A stretch of 14,940 nucleotides of DNA from Legionellaceae bacterium. GTDB taxonomy: Bacteria > Pseudomonadota > Gammaproteobacteria > Legionellales > Legionellaceae. The stretch covers positions 1 to 14,940 of the forward strand of contig JAUYSE010000149.1 of the NCBI GenBank assembly GCA_030696465.1, read 5' to 3'. This document shows positions 7,124-14,321 of this stretch, in pieces. Each line of letters opens with the position of its first letter. Positions within the stretch are counted from its first letter, which is position 1. Below the pieces are notes generated by a model. It made no database searches. It was given only the letters and a program-made list of their open reading frames with translations, and had not been told where the DNA came from. Position numbers and translations under genes: made by a program.

Positions 7124-7208
7124 AAAGGCTTTCGTAAACACGCATAAAATCATCCTGACGCTCTCACGGCGCGTCCTTGTGCCGTGAAGGTTTACGAAAG
7201 CCCTTTAT
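7124..7208. repeat. Nested inverted repeat (outer 16-bp arms, inner CACGGC hairpin)
   Basis: The outer arm AAAGGCTTTCGTAAAC (7124-7139) is matched by GTTTACGAAAGCC and following bases (7190-7205). Inside, CACGGC (7165-7170) pairs with GCCGTG (7181-7186). It looks like a small palindromic mobile or REP-type element. No transposase frame is nearby, and no second copy was found in this window. Confidence 0.6.
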
Positions 7209-7421
7209 TTGAAAATCCTTGTTGGCAAAGTTTTTGGGTTGGGTTGGGCGGGGCGCGCTCCGTTAGGAGTATTTCCTAATAAAGAGGATAAATTAAGATT
7301 ACAACAGGCTAGTTTAGAGTGGAGTCGTTATTTGTTTCTCAATGCATCACAATCCGATCAAAATAAGCCGTTAGATTGTAGTAAAAATATGCAAAAATAC
7401 CACATTCTTTCTAATGATTGA
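7209..7421 (+). other. Uncertain 70-codon frame, possible gene remnant
   Basis: A TTG-initiated frame begins at the edge of the inverted repeat, with no ribosome site. Its middle (FPNKEDKLRLQQASLEWSRY) looks protein-like, but the front is translated repeat DNA and I recognise no family. A degraded gene fragment fits best; it is reported so that the 7058-7658 gap is fully described. Confidence 0.2.
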
Positions 7422-7431
7422 CTATACTTAA
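7422..7431 (+). promoter_or_regulatory. Candidate sigma-S-like -10 element (CTATACTTAA)
   Basis: The decamer matches the extended -10 pattern CTA(C/T)(A/G)CTTAA described for RpoS promoters of enterobacteria, and no good -35 hexamer lies at the right distance. It is 227 bases upstream of the small hydrophilic gene and could drive it through a long leader. A stem CATTCCCAA/TTGGGTATG at 7495-7517 falls inside that putative leader. Pure sequence inference. Confidence 0.3.
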
Positions 7432-7576
7432 CTATGCCCAGGATAATAAGCCCCTTAGGTAATATAAGTAATTTTTGAAGCCAAAACCCACACGCATTCC
7501 CAAGCATTTTGGGTATGGATTAGGCATTGAAGGATACTTTTCCAGCAAACGATACCGGGCTAGGTATTGTATAGAG

Positions 7577-7588
7577 TGATAATTATCA
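7577..7588. promoter_or_regulatory. Perfect 12-bp palindrome TGATAATTATCA, possible operator
   Basis: The site is fully self-complementary and lies 70 bases before the ATG of the 52-codon gene. The GATAAT/ATTATC half-sites resemble those of a Fur-type iron box, but the full 19-bp Fur consensus is not present. It could also mark a different dimeric repressor site. Confidence 0.35.
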
Positions 7589-7658
7589 GTATTTCTTCAT
7601 AAGGGTAGAAAGAAGGTTAACTTACAAGATTAATTTAATTTTACTTGGAGTAATTACC

Positions 7659-7817
7659 ATGAGTCATTATGATAAAAAGTTTGAAAATGAATCACAAGAT
7701 GCACGTCGTAACGATCGCCATGATACAGTTCACCCTGATGATAAACTTTTGAGAAACAAAGATAAAACGACTGTTCGGGCAGAACACAAAGATAAACCGA
7801 AAGACCCTGAAAAATAA
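7659..7817 (+). CDS. Small highly charged hydrophilic protein (52 residues)
   Basis: A complete small gene: GGAG eight bases before the ATG at 7659 and TAA at 7815-7817. The product (begins MSHYDKKFENESQDARRNDR, ends KDKPKDPEK) is about half Lys, Arg, His, Asp and Glu. It has no hydrophobic segment and no cysteine, and should be intrinsically disordered and heat-soluble. Such hydrophilic small proteins are often stress- or stationary-phase-induced, but I know no named family for it. It stands alone with a long AT-rich upstream region that contains a sigma-S-like -10, a stem and a 12-bp palindrome. Good start signal and clean codon structure support a real gene. Function is unknown. Confidence 0.68.
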   Translation: MSHYDKKFENESQDARRNDRHDTVHPDDKLLRNKDKTTVRAEHKDKPKDPEK

Positions 7818-8074
7818 AAACTGGATTGATCTTCCCCTGATTTGTTATTATGGCCCATCCAATTTGAGTCAGGGCAATATCACGAGTGACTGAAAATTAA
7901 TCTAATAATGTGATCTCAATTTTTAATCCCCTTTGAACCCAATAAACATACCAACAGAAACAGTATTATAAAATACCATGATCAATAGACTTGCCTTCTA
8001 TCCCCTTTTACTGACCCAAAATCAGGCTCATCGGTCCAACATAAGATCTATCATTAACCCAGCCAACCACATGT
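7818..8074. other. Intergenic region between convergent small ORF and gpx
   Basis: No ORF with a start signal. CCCTGA (7835-7840) and TCAGGG (7869-7874) could pair over a 28-base loop as a weak terminator for the small gene. Nothing else is recognisable. Confidence 0.3.
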
Positions 8075-8665
8075 TTATTGAGAAGGTCCATCACAATCAT
8101 CCAATGCGCGAGTGATCGCCTTCAAGAATCTAGGTGAATCAGGTGACGTGGTTGAGTAAAAATAAGTAATTAACTCGCCGCGGCAATTGATAAGATATTT
8201 ATGAAAATTCCATTTTGGAGCGCTACCAAACCCTAATTTTTTCCTAGCCCAAAGGAAAAATGGGTGTGCATTCTTTCCTGAAACAATTTCTTTTGAGGTC
8301 ATTGGAAAAGAGACACCATAATGAATCTGGCAAAAATGGGCAATTTCTTTTTCGGTCCCAGGCTCTTGACCACCAAAATCATTGGAAGGCACTCCAAGTA
8401 TGACCAAGCCTCGATCTTTATTTTGTTGATAGAGTTTCTCTAAGCTTGCATATTGTGGTGTAAAACCACATTTTGATGCGGTATTCACGACGAGCAATAC
8501 CTTTCCTTTAAATGAAGCAAGGGGCAATGGCTGATCTCCAATCAACGTACGGAATGAATAATCATAGGCATTGTCATGTGGATTTTTTACCATGTTACTT
8601 GCTGAGGCGATGTGCGTATTCATCAGAAAACATCCTAGTAACAAAGTGTAGAGATTAATCTTCAT
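8075..8665 (-). CDS. Exported glutathione peroxidase (thiol peroxidase, Cys type)
   Basis: Protein of 196 residues with a signal peptide (1-22, ending IASAS), so it probably acts in the periplasm. The glutathione peroxidase signature is intact: catalytic Cys66 in NTASKCGFTPQY, then GVPSNDFGGQEPG with Gln100, and WNFHKYLIN with Trp152 and Asn153. Cys replaces selenocysteine, as in most bacterial members. The family reduces hydrogen peroxide or lipid hydroperoxides, often with thioredoxin as donor. Cys112 in IAHFCQIHYG is a possible resolving residue. The ATG at 8665 follows a G-rich GGGGGA stretch; the matching site in the broken duplicate is AGGTGGA. The duplicate at 3953-4222 shares the signal peptide, start region and about 90 bp of upstream DNA, supporting this start and placing the promoter in 8666-8756. 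Confidence 0.93.
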   Translation of the reverse strand: MKINLYTLLLGCFLMNTHIASASNMVKNPHDNAYDYSFRTLIGDQPLPLASFKGKVLLVVNTASKCGFTPQYASLEKLYQQNKDRGLVILGVPSNDFGGQEPGTEKEIAHFCQIHYGVSFPMTSKEIVSGKNAHPFFLWARKKLGFGSAPKWNFHKYLINCRGELITYFYSTTSPDSPRFLKAITRALDDCDGPSQ

Positions 8666-8859
8666 AATCCCCCGGAAAAATTCTTCTAACCGTTTGTTTT
8701 ATTATTTTTTTATAATATATGAATCCCATAAATTATTCTGACAACAGTATCAATTTGTGAAGGTAATATCAACCAATTCTCGGTGTAACATCACGGCTCG
8801 CATTAAAATTTGATCAATCTGCGGTAGGTTGGACCTTGTTAGGGTGGGTGTCCTACATA
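8666..8859. promoter_or_regulatory. gpx upstream region conserved in its duplicate
   Basis: Bases 8666-8756 align with 4130-4222 upstream of the broken copy, with scattered substitutions. The run TAACCGTTTGTTTTATTATT and the TCTGACAACAGTATCAAT segment are both retained. These are probably gpx promoter elements, though no single -35/-10 pair stands out. The rest (8757-8859) contains GTAGG (8824-8828) and CCTAC (8851-8855), a weak dyad that may end the glycosyltransferase transcript. Confidence 0.4.
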
Positions 8860-10338
8860 TTAGGTTGAGGGGGCAGGATTTGAGACAACACCAACAGTAT
8901 CCACGTTCCTATTAAGAGCCTCTCTAGCAAGTGTCTTTTCAAGCACTTCAGTAACTTGACCAGTAACGTGCATGGGATCAAAAAAAGTGGTCATTACCCT
9001 CTCCAAATTCCTCAGAATCTGTTCTCTCATGGTCGCATCCTGGTTTAGTTGAGAGATAATTTGAAAAAGTAACTCCGCCTCAGGCTCAGCTTGATCTAAT
9101 AAAACTAAAGGTAACTCACTATGGTTGCCAAAAGTAGTTTGATCCGTCATGTAGGTCCGGTTTGAAATCACAATCAATCCCAAGCCCATCATATTAATAA
9201 TACTTGAGGCATTATTGCAAAATCCTTTTTTGTCAAATTTGATACCATAACGGGATTGATGACATAAGGTTTTAAATTCATCATCATTAACATCCACATG
9301 GAGCTCTATAGGTAAGGCTTTATGTCTAACGTCAGTGACCTGTGATTCTAGCGCTCGAACTATTTCTTTACATAAGGAGTTAAACTGTGTTTCATAGTCA
9401 TCTAATGATTGTCCTTGCCCTACTAAATGCTTTCTTTCCTTTAGCAGAAGCCTAAGAGGCTTAAAGTTAGCAACAAATCCCAATGATTCTGGATAGGTTT
9501 GCGATATATATTGTTGAAACGCACTAAAACCATTCATATCAGCAAATACTCTACCTACAATTTTAATTTGCATATCGGGAATATTTCTTGCAACTAACAG
9601 TTGAGCTAAATTTAGTGTGCTGGTATTTCCTTTATTGCGTCTAATAGTTCCAAACATCAAAACATGAGGTGGCCTATCAGCAGGACCAACCTCATATTTT
9701 GCTGCACTTAATATGGGAACAGGTATAAGAGACACTCGGTCTTTCAATGAGACACGTAAGGGATACTTATTATCTACATGAAATAGAGTCCAAACATTTG
9801 TGGCTAATGAGGCCTGCTGAGTTGTGCAATGATAAAAATTCCTAGTATCCGCTGTCTCTAACAACCCATCTCTATCTGTAGGATTAAACATTATAATTTG
9901 ATCAAAAAAAGGAATTAATTTAGCGGTTTGATAATTTCTTTCTATATCCACAGGCTCTTCTCTATTGGAAGAGTGCTCATGAATGAGAGCACATATTTTA
10001 TAACCTGCTGATTTTAACTGTGATAAATGTTCTGCCGAGAAACTGAATCCGGTATGAGGAACTCTAAAGTGCATAAAAAGAACAGCATCTTTGGATATGT
10101 GTTCTACGATGTGCCCCTTTAATGAGTCTCCTATTTTTTTTAGTGCATCTTGAACCTCCCTCACACAAATCGAGGTATCAAGTGATTTGCTGACTTCAGC
10201 TGTTAATCCAAGATCTTGGGCGCGAAGGTAGGCGGTTTCATGTCCTAAAATTAGGGAACATCTTTCGATCTGACGTGCATAAGTAATATCGCCTGTATTT
10301 TCAGCTTCAAAAGGGGCCGTAATAATTAATATTTTCAT
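8860..10338 (-). CDS. GT-B-like glycosyltransferase, possible secreted effector
   Basis: Protein of 492 residues without signal peptide or membrane helix. The N-terminus MKILIITAPFEAENTGDITY is a Rossmann-type beta-strand/loop as in GT-B enzymes. The second half begins VLMFGTIRRNKGN (227-239), the usual strand plus G-x-x-x-x-x-KG segment. Later comes YGIKFDKKGFCNNASSIINM and GLGLIVISNRT, the position where GT4-like enzymes bind the sugar nucleotide and have (A/M)GLPV(V/I)(A/S). The canonical E-x7-E pair is not evident, so activity is uncertain. Between them is an unusual insertion with long charged helices (about 275-350). The serine/proline-rich tail (VSNPAPST) is compatible with a Dot/Icm substrate, as is its isolated position. 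AGGA precedes the ATG at 10338. It is not in a lipopolysaccharide or capsule cluster. Fold assignment moderate, role unknown. Confidence 0.65.
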   Translation of the reverse strand: MKILIITAPFEAENTGDITYARQIERCSLILGHETAYLRAQDLGLTAEVSKSLDTSICVREVQDALKKIGDSLKGHIVEHISKDAVLFMHFRVPHTGFSFSAEHLSQLKSAGYKICALIHEHSSNREEPVDIERNYQTAKLIPFFDQIIMFNPTDRDGLLETADTRNFYHCTTQQASLATNVWTLFHVDNKYPLRVSLKDRVSLIPVPILSAAKYEVGPADRPPHVLMFGTIRRNKGNTSTLNLAQLLVARNIPDMQIKIVGRVFADMNGFSAFQQYISQTYPESLGFVANFKPLRLLLKERKHLVGQGQSLDDYETQFNSLCKEIVRALESQVTDVRHKALPIELHVDVNDDEFKTLCHQSRYGIKFDKKGFCNNASSIINMMGLGLIVISNRTYMTDQTTFGNHSELPLVLLDQAEPEAELLFQIISQLNQDATMREQILRNLERVMTTFFDPMHVTGQVTEVLEKTLAREALNRNVDTVGVVSNPAPST

Positions 10339-10412
10339 GATAATTTTCCTATACCAATCGTGATTATTAATTATGCATTAAATTTTGTTTTTAATCAATC
10401 GCGGGGTACTAC

Positions 10413-10439
10413 AATGTCGTAACTCCATGAAAATGTTAC
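10413..10439 (+). repeat. 27-bp dispersed repeat, copy 2
   Basis: Matches 1948-1974 at 24 of 27 bases (core GTAACTCCATGAAAAT). It lies 74 bases upstream of the glycosyltransferase start. GTTAAC occurs twice shortly after it (10443-10448, 10451-10456). Confidence 0.55.
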
Positions 10440-10552
10440 ATGGTTAACTCGTTAACAATGTCATCCTCCAAGCTATATGGGAGTTCCTTGTGAGTACTTC
10501 AAACAAGCTACGCATATGGGGTCAGGCCTTGAATTTTGAATTTACGAAATTA

Positions 10553-10579
10553 TAGTCATCATTTTTTGACTATTTTACT
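10553..10579 (+). terminator. Candidate terminator-like hairpin
   Basis: TAGTCA (10553-10558) pairs with TGACTA (10567-10572) and is followed by TTTTACTT. On the plus strand this is a weak terminator shape. No plus-strand gene is upstream, so any role is doubtful. Confidence 0.25.
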
Positions 10580-10587
10580 TATGCTAA

Positions 10588-10723
10588 GGTCTGTTGACAT
10601 TTGCTCCACAACGCCCACCTGGCGCGGCTTGTCTGCGCCATCCAGTAGATCTCTGGATACCGCAGACAAGCCGCGGTACGTTGGCGTTCCGGAGGGTTTG
10701 CAGAAATGAAATATCAACAGACC
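10588..10723. mobile_element. MITE-like element with 15-bp terminal repeats and a REP-like core
   Basis: Ends GGTCTGTTGACATTT (10588-10602) and its complement (10709-10723) differ at one base. The interior is itself palindromic: arms 10623-10645 and 10653-10675 match at 21 of 23 bases and belong to the GCGGCTTGT family of 2006-2098. CTA flanks both sides (10584-10586 and 10724-10726), a possible 3-bp target duplication with one extra A at the left. No coding capacity. It is inserted between the arms of the 10512-10839 element. Confidence 0.72.
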
Positions 10724-10818
10724 CTAGAATAATGCAGGCCAAAATAATCGCCAATTTCTTTTACATTCTTTTAATCCATTCCAGTCTGATCGTAATAACT
10801 TATTCTCGTTTTCACAAT

Positions 10819-11601
10819 TCAAGGCTTGCCCCCATATGCTGTGTTTTTCAATAAATTTGGAAAAAACATTGGTGTTACTTTTTGATAGTCTAAATAGAGC
10901 TCACCTCTCGACTGAATCGATCCATTTTCCGTAAGTGGCACAGTAATGCGAGTCATAATGCCGTAGAGCATCAAAGGAGATATCCATGCCATCAATCCCA
11001 GTGACGCAGGAAAAGCAAAACAGGCATAGACGCACCATGTCATCCATTCAAAAAAATAATTGGGATGTCTTGAGTAAAACCATAAACCAACATCGCAAAC
11101 TTCTCCTGGATGATGTGCCTTAAACGATTGTAATTGATAATCGGCAATGCTTTCTGCAGTTATCGATAACAGTGCTATCAATATCATTAGATAATCAATC
11201 GCACTCATAGATCTATCCGATGGTATTTGAGAAATAAAATACCACGGCAGAGACACAATAAAAATAAGTACGCCTTGAAATTGAAAATTCAATAAAAAAC
11301 CTAACGGCTTAGATATTTTCCATCTCTCACTTAATTCGATGTATCGCTTATCCAGCAAGTGACGATGGATGCGGGTAAACCAAAGATACCCGCCTAAACG
11401 TAATCCCCAAATCAATAAAATCAAACTTAAGAGCAATTGCCTCATTGAGATTGGGGAGCTATAAAGATATAACATGCCAATAATCGTCAACCCTGATGCC
11501 CAACCCACATCTACAACCGATGGATTTTTTGTATAGCGATACCATAGCCATATCAAGCTCATATGAAAAAATATCACCGCAATAGCAATAAGAAATATCA
11601 C
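10819..11601 (-). CDS. DUF1295 / steroid 5-alpha-reductase-like membrane protein
   Basis: Protein of 260 residues with about six hydrophobic helices. Family landmarks are N26-x-S-x-VDVGW near the start, QFQGVLIFIVSLPW in the middle, and E150-SIADYQLQSF. The C-terminal catalytic-like motif is WFYSRHPNYFFEWMTW (174-189), then DYQKVTPMFFP. The family is related to 3-oxo-5-alpha-steroid 4-dehydrogenases and isoprenylcysteine methyltransferases; members use NAD(P)H or SAM on lipophilic substrates. The actual substrate is unknown. The start is GTG at 11601 with only a poor GGA-type site, so an alternative start is possible. The last residues (TAYGGKP) and stop are encoded in the right arm of the inverted-repeat element, implying that an insertion replaced the original 3' end. 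Confidence 0.85.
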   Translation of the reverse strand: MIFLIAIAVIFFHMSLIWLWYRYTKNPSVVDVGWASGLTIIGMLYLYSSPISMRQLLLSLILLIWGLRLGGYLWFTRIHRHLLDKRYIELSERWKISKPLGFLLNFQFQGVLIFIVSLPWYFISQIPSDRSMSAIDYLMILIALLSITAESIADYQLQSFKAHHPGEVCDVGLWFYSRHPNYFFEWMTWCVYACFAFPASLGLMAWISPLMLYGIMTRITVPLTENGSIQSRGELYLDYQKVTPMFFPNLLKNTAYGGKP

Positions 11602-11741
11602 TTAATAATCCATAAATCGAAAAACATAAAACAATAATTACAGATAATAACCTACCACCAGATGCATTGGAAATTATTCAATCGGGAGCTTCATCCCACA
11701 TCCCGCAATAGCCTTATTTTTGCTTATACTTCGTTAACACT

Positions 11742-11787
11742 ACACAGATGGGGTCAAGCCCTGAGGGCTCGCCCCCATCTGCTGTGT
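11742..11787. repeat. Compact palindromic repeat related to the 10512-10839 arms
   Basis: ACACA followed by GATGGGGTCAAGCCCT (11742-11762) is complementary to AGGGCTCGCCCCCATC and its ACACAGC-type end (11764-11787), with three bases extra in the right arm and a one-base loop. The core GGGGTCAAGCC matches the arm core GGGGTCAGGCC. It sits in the otherwise empty region 11602-11846, where no gene is supported. Confidence 0.65.
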
Positions 11788-11846
11788 GTCATAGGCACAC
11801 GAAGATGTGTTTCCCCTGGTTATTGCCCACACAACTTAGAAAATTT

Positions 11847-12695
11847 TTACTGAAGTTTCTTCAATAAAAAATACTCTAAAGACTCAATTGCCTTGTTATC
11901 ATCTTGCTTTTTTAGTAATGATATGGGGATATCCGCTAAAGGAGGGAGTATTTTATTTTCGAGTTTCTTTAAATAATCGGGGATCATGGTTTCTTGAATA
12001 ATCGTAATCCCCAAACCCGCTTTGACGGCCGCCATTTTACCCGCATAGCTTGGACTCGTGTATGCAAGACGCCATTTTATACCCGCTTTTTCTAAGGCAT
12101 GAATAGCGCTTTCTCTGTATACACAAGGCCGAGGTGATAGAACCAAAGGCACGACGGTATTTTCATTGATTGCAGGCAGTAATTCAGGTTTTCCTATCCA
12201 TTTTACAGGTTCTTTCCAAAGCGTTGTTTGTTCCAAGAACTCTTTAGGCGGCATCATTTTTATTAATATTAAATCAAATTTTCCTGCTTTAAACCCATCC
12301 AGTACATTCATAGTTAAATCACATTCAACATTTAATAGAATACGAGGATGAAGTCTTGAAAAATCAACTAAGACCTCCGATAAAACTACTGTAGCAAAAT
12401 CTTCTGGCAAACCAAAACGAATTTCGCCCTGTAAATCAGGCGCTTTGAATCGATCTAATGATTCTCGATGTAATAAATACATTTGCTTGGCATAGCCAAG
12501 AAAAATCTCCCCTTCTGTCGTAAGTGATAATTCTTTGCCGCGATTGAATAAAGGTTTTCCGACTAAGTTTTCAAGTTTCGCTATTTGTTGACTAATAGCA
12601 GATTGTGTTCTTCCTACACGATCAGCAGCTTTGGTAAAACTCCCAGTATCAGAAACGGCAAGAAAGCATTGTAAGGTAACAGTATCTAGAGACAT
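11847..12695 (-). CDS. LysR-family transcriptional regulator, divergent from dabB
   Basis: Protein of 282 residues. The winged helix-turn-helix occupies about 1-62: LQCFLAVSDTGSFTKAADRV, then GRTQSAISQQIAKLENLVGKPLFNRG and LTTEGE. A periplasmic-binding-protein-like effector domain follows (IRFGLPEDFATVVL at about 92-105, VKAGLGITIIQETMIPDYL near 220-240). The ATG at 12695 has AGGA eight bases upstream. The gene is divergent from dabB across 103 bp, the standard layout for a LysR regulator acting on its neighbour, probably with autoregulation. The effector ligand is not known; a CO2- or carbon-status signal is an inference from the target. Length and domain order are normal for the family. Confidence 0.9.
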   Translation of the reverse strand: MSLDTVTLQCFLAVSDTGSFTKAADRVGRTQSAISQQIAKLENLVGKPLFNRGKELSLTTEGEIFLGYAKQMYLLHRESLDRFKAPDLQGEIRFGLPEDFATVVLSEVLVDFSRLHPRILLNVECDLTMNVLDGFKAGKFDLILIKMMPPKEFLEQTTLWKEPVKWIGKPELLPAINENTVVPLVLSPRPCVYRESAIHALEKAGIKWRLAYTSPSYAGKMAAVKAGLGITIIQETMIPDYLKKLENKILPPLADIPISLLKKQDDNKAIESLEYFLLKKLQ

Positions 12696-12696
12696 T

Positions 12697-12782
12697 AGAT
12701 TTCCTAATAATGTTAATTAGAATTTTTAAGTTCACTTATATTAGCATATCTACTATATTTCAACAACATTAACAGAAAATCT
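12697..12782. promoter_or_regulatory. LysR/dabB shared control region with inverted repeat
   Basis: AGATTTCCTAATAATGTTA (12697-12715) and the complement of CAACATTAACAGAAAATCT (12764-12782) share AGATTT, CT and TAATGTT in the same order. The arms lie next to the two start codons. An AT-rich centre (ATATTAGCATATCTACTATAT) offers T-N11-A spacings of the LysR type and probable overlapping promoters. The dabB ribosome site AAGGAG is at 12785-12790, seven bases before its ATG. Confidence 0.5.
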
Positions 12783-12798
12783 AATAAGGAGTTCCTTT

Positions 12799-14310
12799 AT
12801 GATCCACAGCACGATGACATATTTATCATTATTTCTTATGGGTCTGCCCATTCTCGGACTAATAGGTAATGGATTATCAAAGAAAAAATCCCAAATGGGC
12901 GCACAATTCGCTACGCTAGGAATTGGCATAGGAGTAACACTCAGTCTCCTATTGCTCGCTTATTGTTATGTAGACCAAACCCCCTTTTATTTTCTTGGAT
13001 TTAAAGCAGATAGCTTAGGGTTCTTGATGACTTCTCTCATTTTTTTTGTAAGCACTGTTGTTCATCAATTCTCCATACGCTATATGGCTGGCGACCGAAA
13101 TTATAAAGCCTATTATTATAAATTATCCTTGATTACAAGCAGTGCTGCAATTGTGGCCCTTGCCGATCAAGCGCTGTTGTTTTTTTCAGCATGGTGCATC
13201 AGTAATTCTCTACTGATTTCATTGATGATTCACAAGCAAAAGTGGGATGCTGCCGCCTACTCCGGAAAACTTGCGTTCAAAACGCTTTTTAGCGGGGCAA
13301 CATTATTTTTAGTCGCGCTTGCTTTGATATATCTTGAAACAGATAGCCTATCAATCTCGGCTATCTCGCAACAAAACATTCATTCACCCCTCATGCTGAC
13401 CGCACTGGTTCTGTGTATTATTACCGCGATAACACAATCTGCGATCTGGCCTTTTCATCGATGGTTGACCAGCTCCTTAAATTCACCTACCCCGGTTTCT
13501 GCCATTATGCACGCGGGCTTAGTCAATGGTGGTGGATTTCTTTTAGTGCGGCTTGCACCCCTGTTTGCTGAACAACCCTTATTACTGAATCTTATTTTCC
13601 TTGTCGGTGTTATTTCAGCAGTGCTTGGAACGCTATGGAAACTGGTTCAAACAGACGTTAAACGGATGTTAGCATGCTCCACGATGGGACAAATGGGCTT
13701 CATGATGATTCAATGTGGGCTCGGTCTTTTCCCCGCGGCAATTGCTCATCTTATTTGGCACGGTCTCTTCAAAGCCTTTCTCTTTTTAAGTGCAGGCTCT
13801 GTAGTACAAAATAAAAAAATAGATAATCAAGGTCGAACGAGTGGATTGGGTGTATTTATTATCTCTTGTGCTTACGGACTACTAGGCGCATACAGTTTTG
13901 CCTGGTTTAGTGATAAATCATTTTTTTCAATGAATACGACCACATTCTTGGTAGGCTTTGCCTTTATTGCCTCAACTCAGATGGCGCATGCCTTACTGAA
14001 AAACAATATCACCTTTTTCAGGAGCCTTTTGGCAATTGCTGCCGCCGTATTTTCTGGCATGGTATATGGATGCAGTATTCATCTCATTGAAGCAGCCATT
14101 CCCTCTATCATAAGCACGCATCACGCCATTAATGCACTACATCTTACGGCATTCCTTGGATTCATGAGCATATGGTTGGTTCTAAACTTAGAGTATTTCC
14201 GCTTTATTCAGGGATCCGCGTTTTGGAAACAAAGTTACATTACCCTATTAAATGGCAGCCAGCCACATCCTGAAACCATTACATCTATCCGTCAAACTTA
14301 TCAATACTAG
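12799..14310 (+). CDS. dabB: DabB: NuoL/MrpA-like proton-translocating subunit of the inorganic carbon pump
   Basis: Protein of 503 residues, almost entirely hydrophobic (about 13-14 helices), of the complex I NuoL/Mrp antiporter family. The family core is at 215-250 (AIWPFHRWLTSSLNSPTPVSAIMHAGLVNGGG split over two helices). K288 lies in LVQTDVKRMLACSTMGQMGF and K325 in HGLFKAFLFLSAGS, positions of conserved lysines in the proton path. The usual TM5 glutamate after tryptophan is Cys133 here (FFSAWCISNSLLI). No other complex I genes are near, and the gene directly precedes dabA, so this is the DabB/DacB subfamily. In DABs the protein couples cation or proton movement to DabA-catalysed CO2 hydration. 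It has an AAGGAG ribosome site and is probably controlled by the divergent LysR protein. Confidence 0.9.
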   Translation: MIHSTMTYLSLFLMGLPILGLIGNGLSKKKSQMGAQFATLGIGIGVTLSLLLLAYCYVDQTPFYFLGFKADSLGFLMTSLIFFVSTVVHQFSIRYMAGDRNYKAYYYKLSLITSSAAIVALADQALLFFSAWCISNSLLISLMIHKQKWDAAAYSGKLAFKTLFSGATLFLVALALIYLETDSLSISAISQQNIHSPLMLTALVLCIITAITQSAIWPFHRWLTSSLNSPTPVSAIMHAGLVNGGGFLLVRLAPLFAEQPLLLNLIFLVGVISAVLGTLWKLVQTDVKRMLACSTMGQMGFMMIQCGLGLFPAAIAHLIWHGLFKAFLFLSAGSVVQNKKIDNQGRTSGLGVFIISCAYGLLGAYSFAWFSDKSFFSMNTTTFLVGFAFIASTQMAHALLKNNITFFRSLLAIAAAVFSGMVYGCSIHLIEAAIPSIISTHHAINALHLTAFLGFMSIWLVLNLEYFRFIQGSAFWKQSYITLLNGSQPHPETITSIRQTYQY

Positions 14311-14321
14311 GAGCGTTCACT

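Larger units (their letters stand above)
10512..10839. mobile_element. Inverted-repeat element, 29-bp arms, interrupted by a second element
   Basis: Arms 10512-10540 and 10811-10839 are reverse complements at 26 of 29 bases (outer sequence GCATATGGGG, inner CCTTGAATT). The GGGGTCAGGCCTTG core resembles palindromes seen near REP-associated transposases, but no transposase is present. Without the 137-bp element it contains, this would be about 190 bp. The right arm overlaps the 3' end of the DUF1295 gene. A related, compact palindrome lies at 11742-11787. Confidence 0.65.

Noticed and set aside
10594..10854. 86-codon plus-strand frame
   Set aside because: Composed mainly of the MITE-like element and the repeat arm; no ribosome site or family similarity.
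11662..11853. 63-codon plus-strand frame
   Set aside because: Its central part (HRWGQALRARPHLLCVIG) is translated palindromic repeat, a common cause of false small genes.
12799..14310. dabB read as a complex I (nuoL) or Mrp antiporter gene
   Set aside because: No nuo or mrp neighbours, and the next gene carries the DUF2309 DabA motif, so the DAB assignment explains the locus better.
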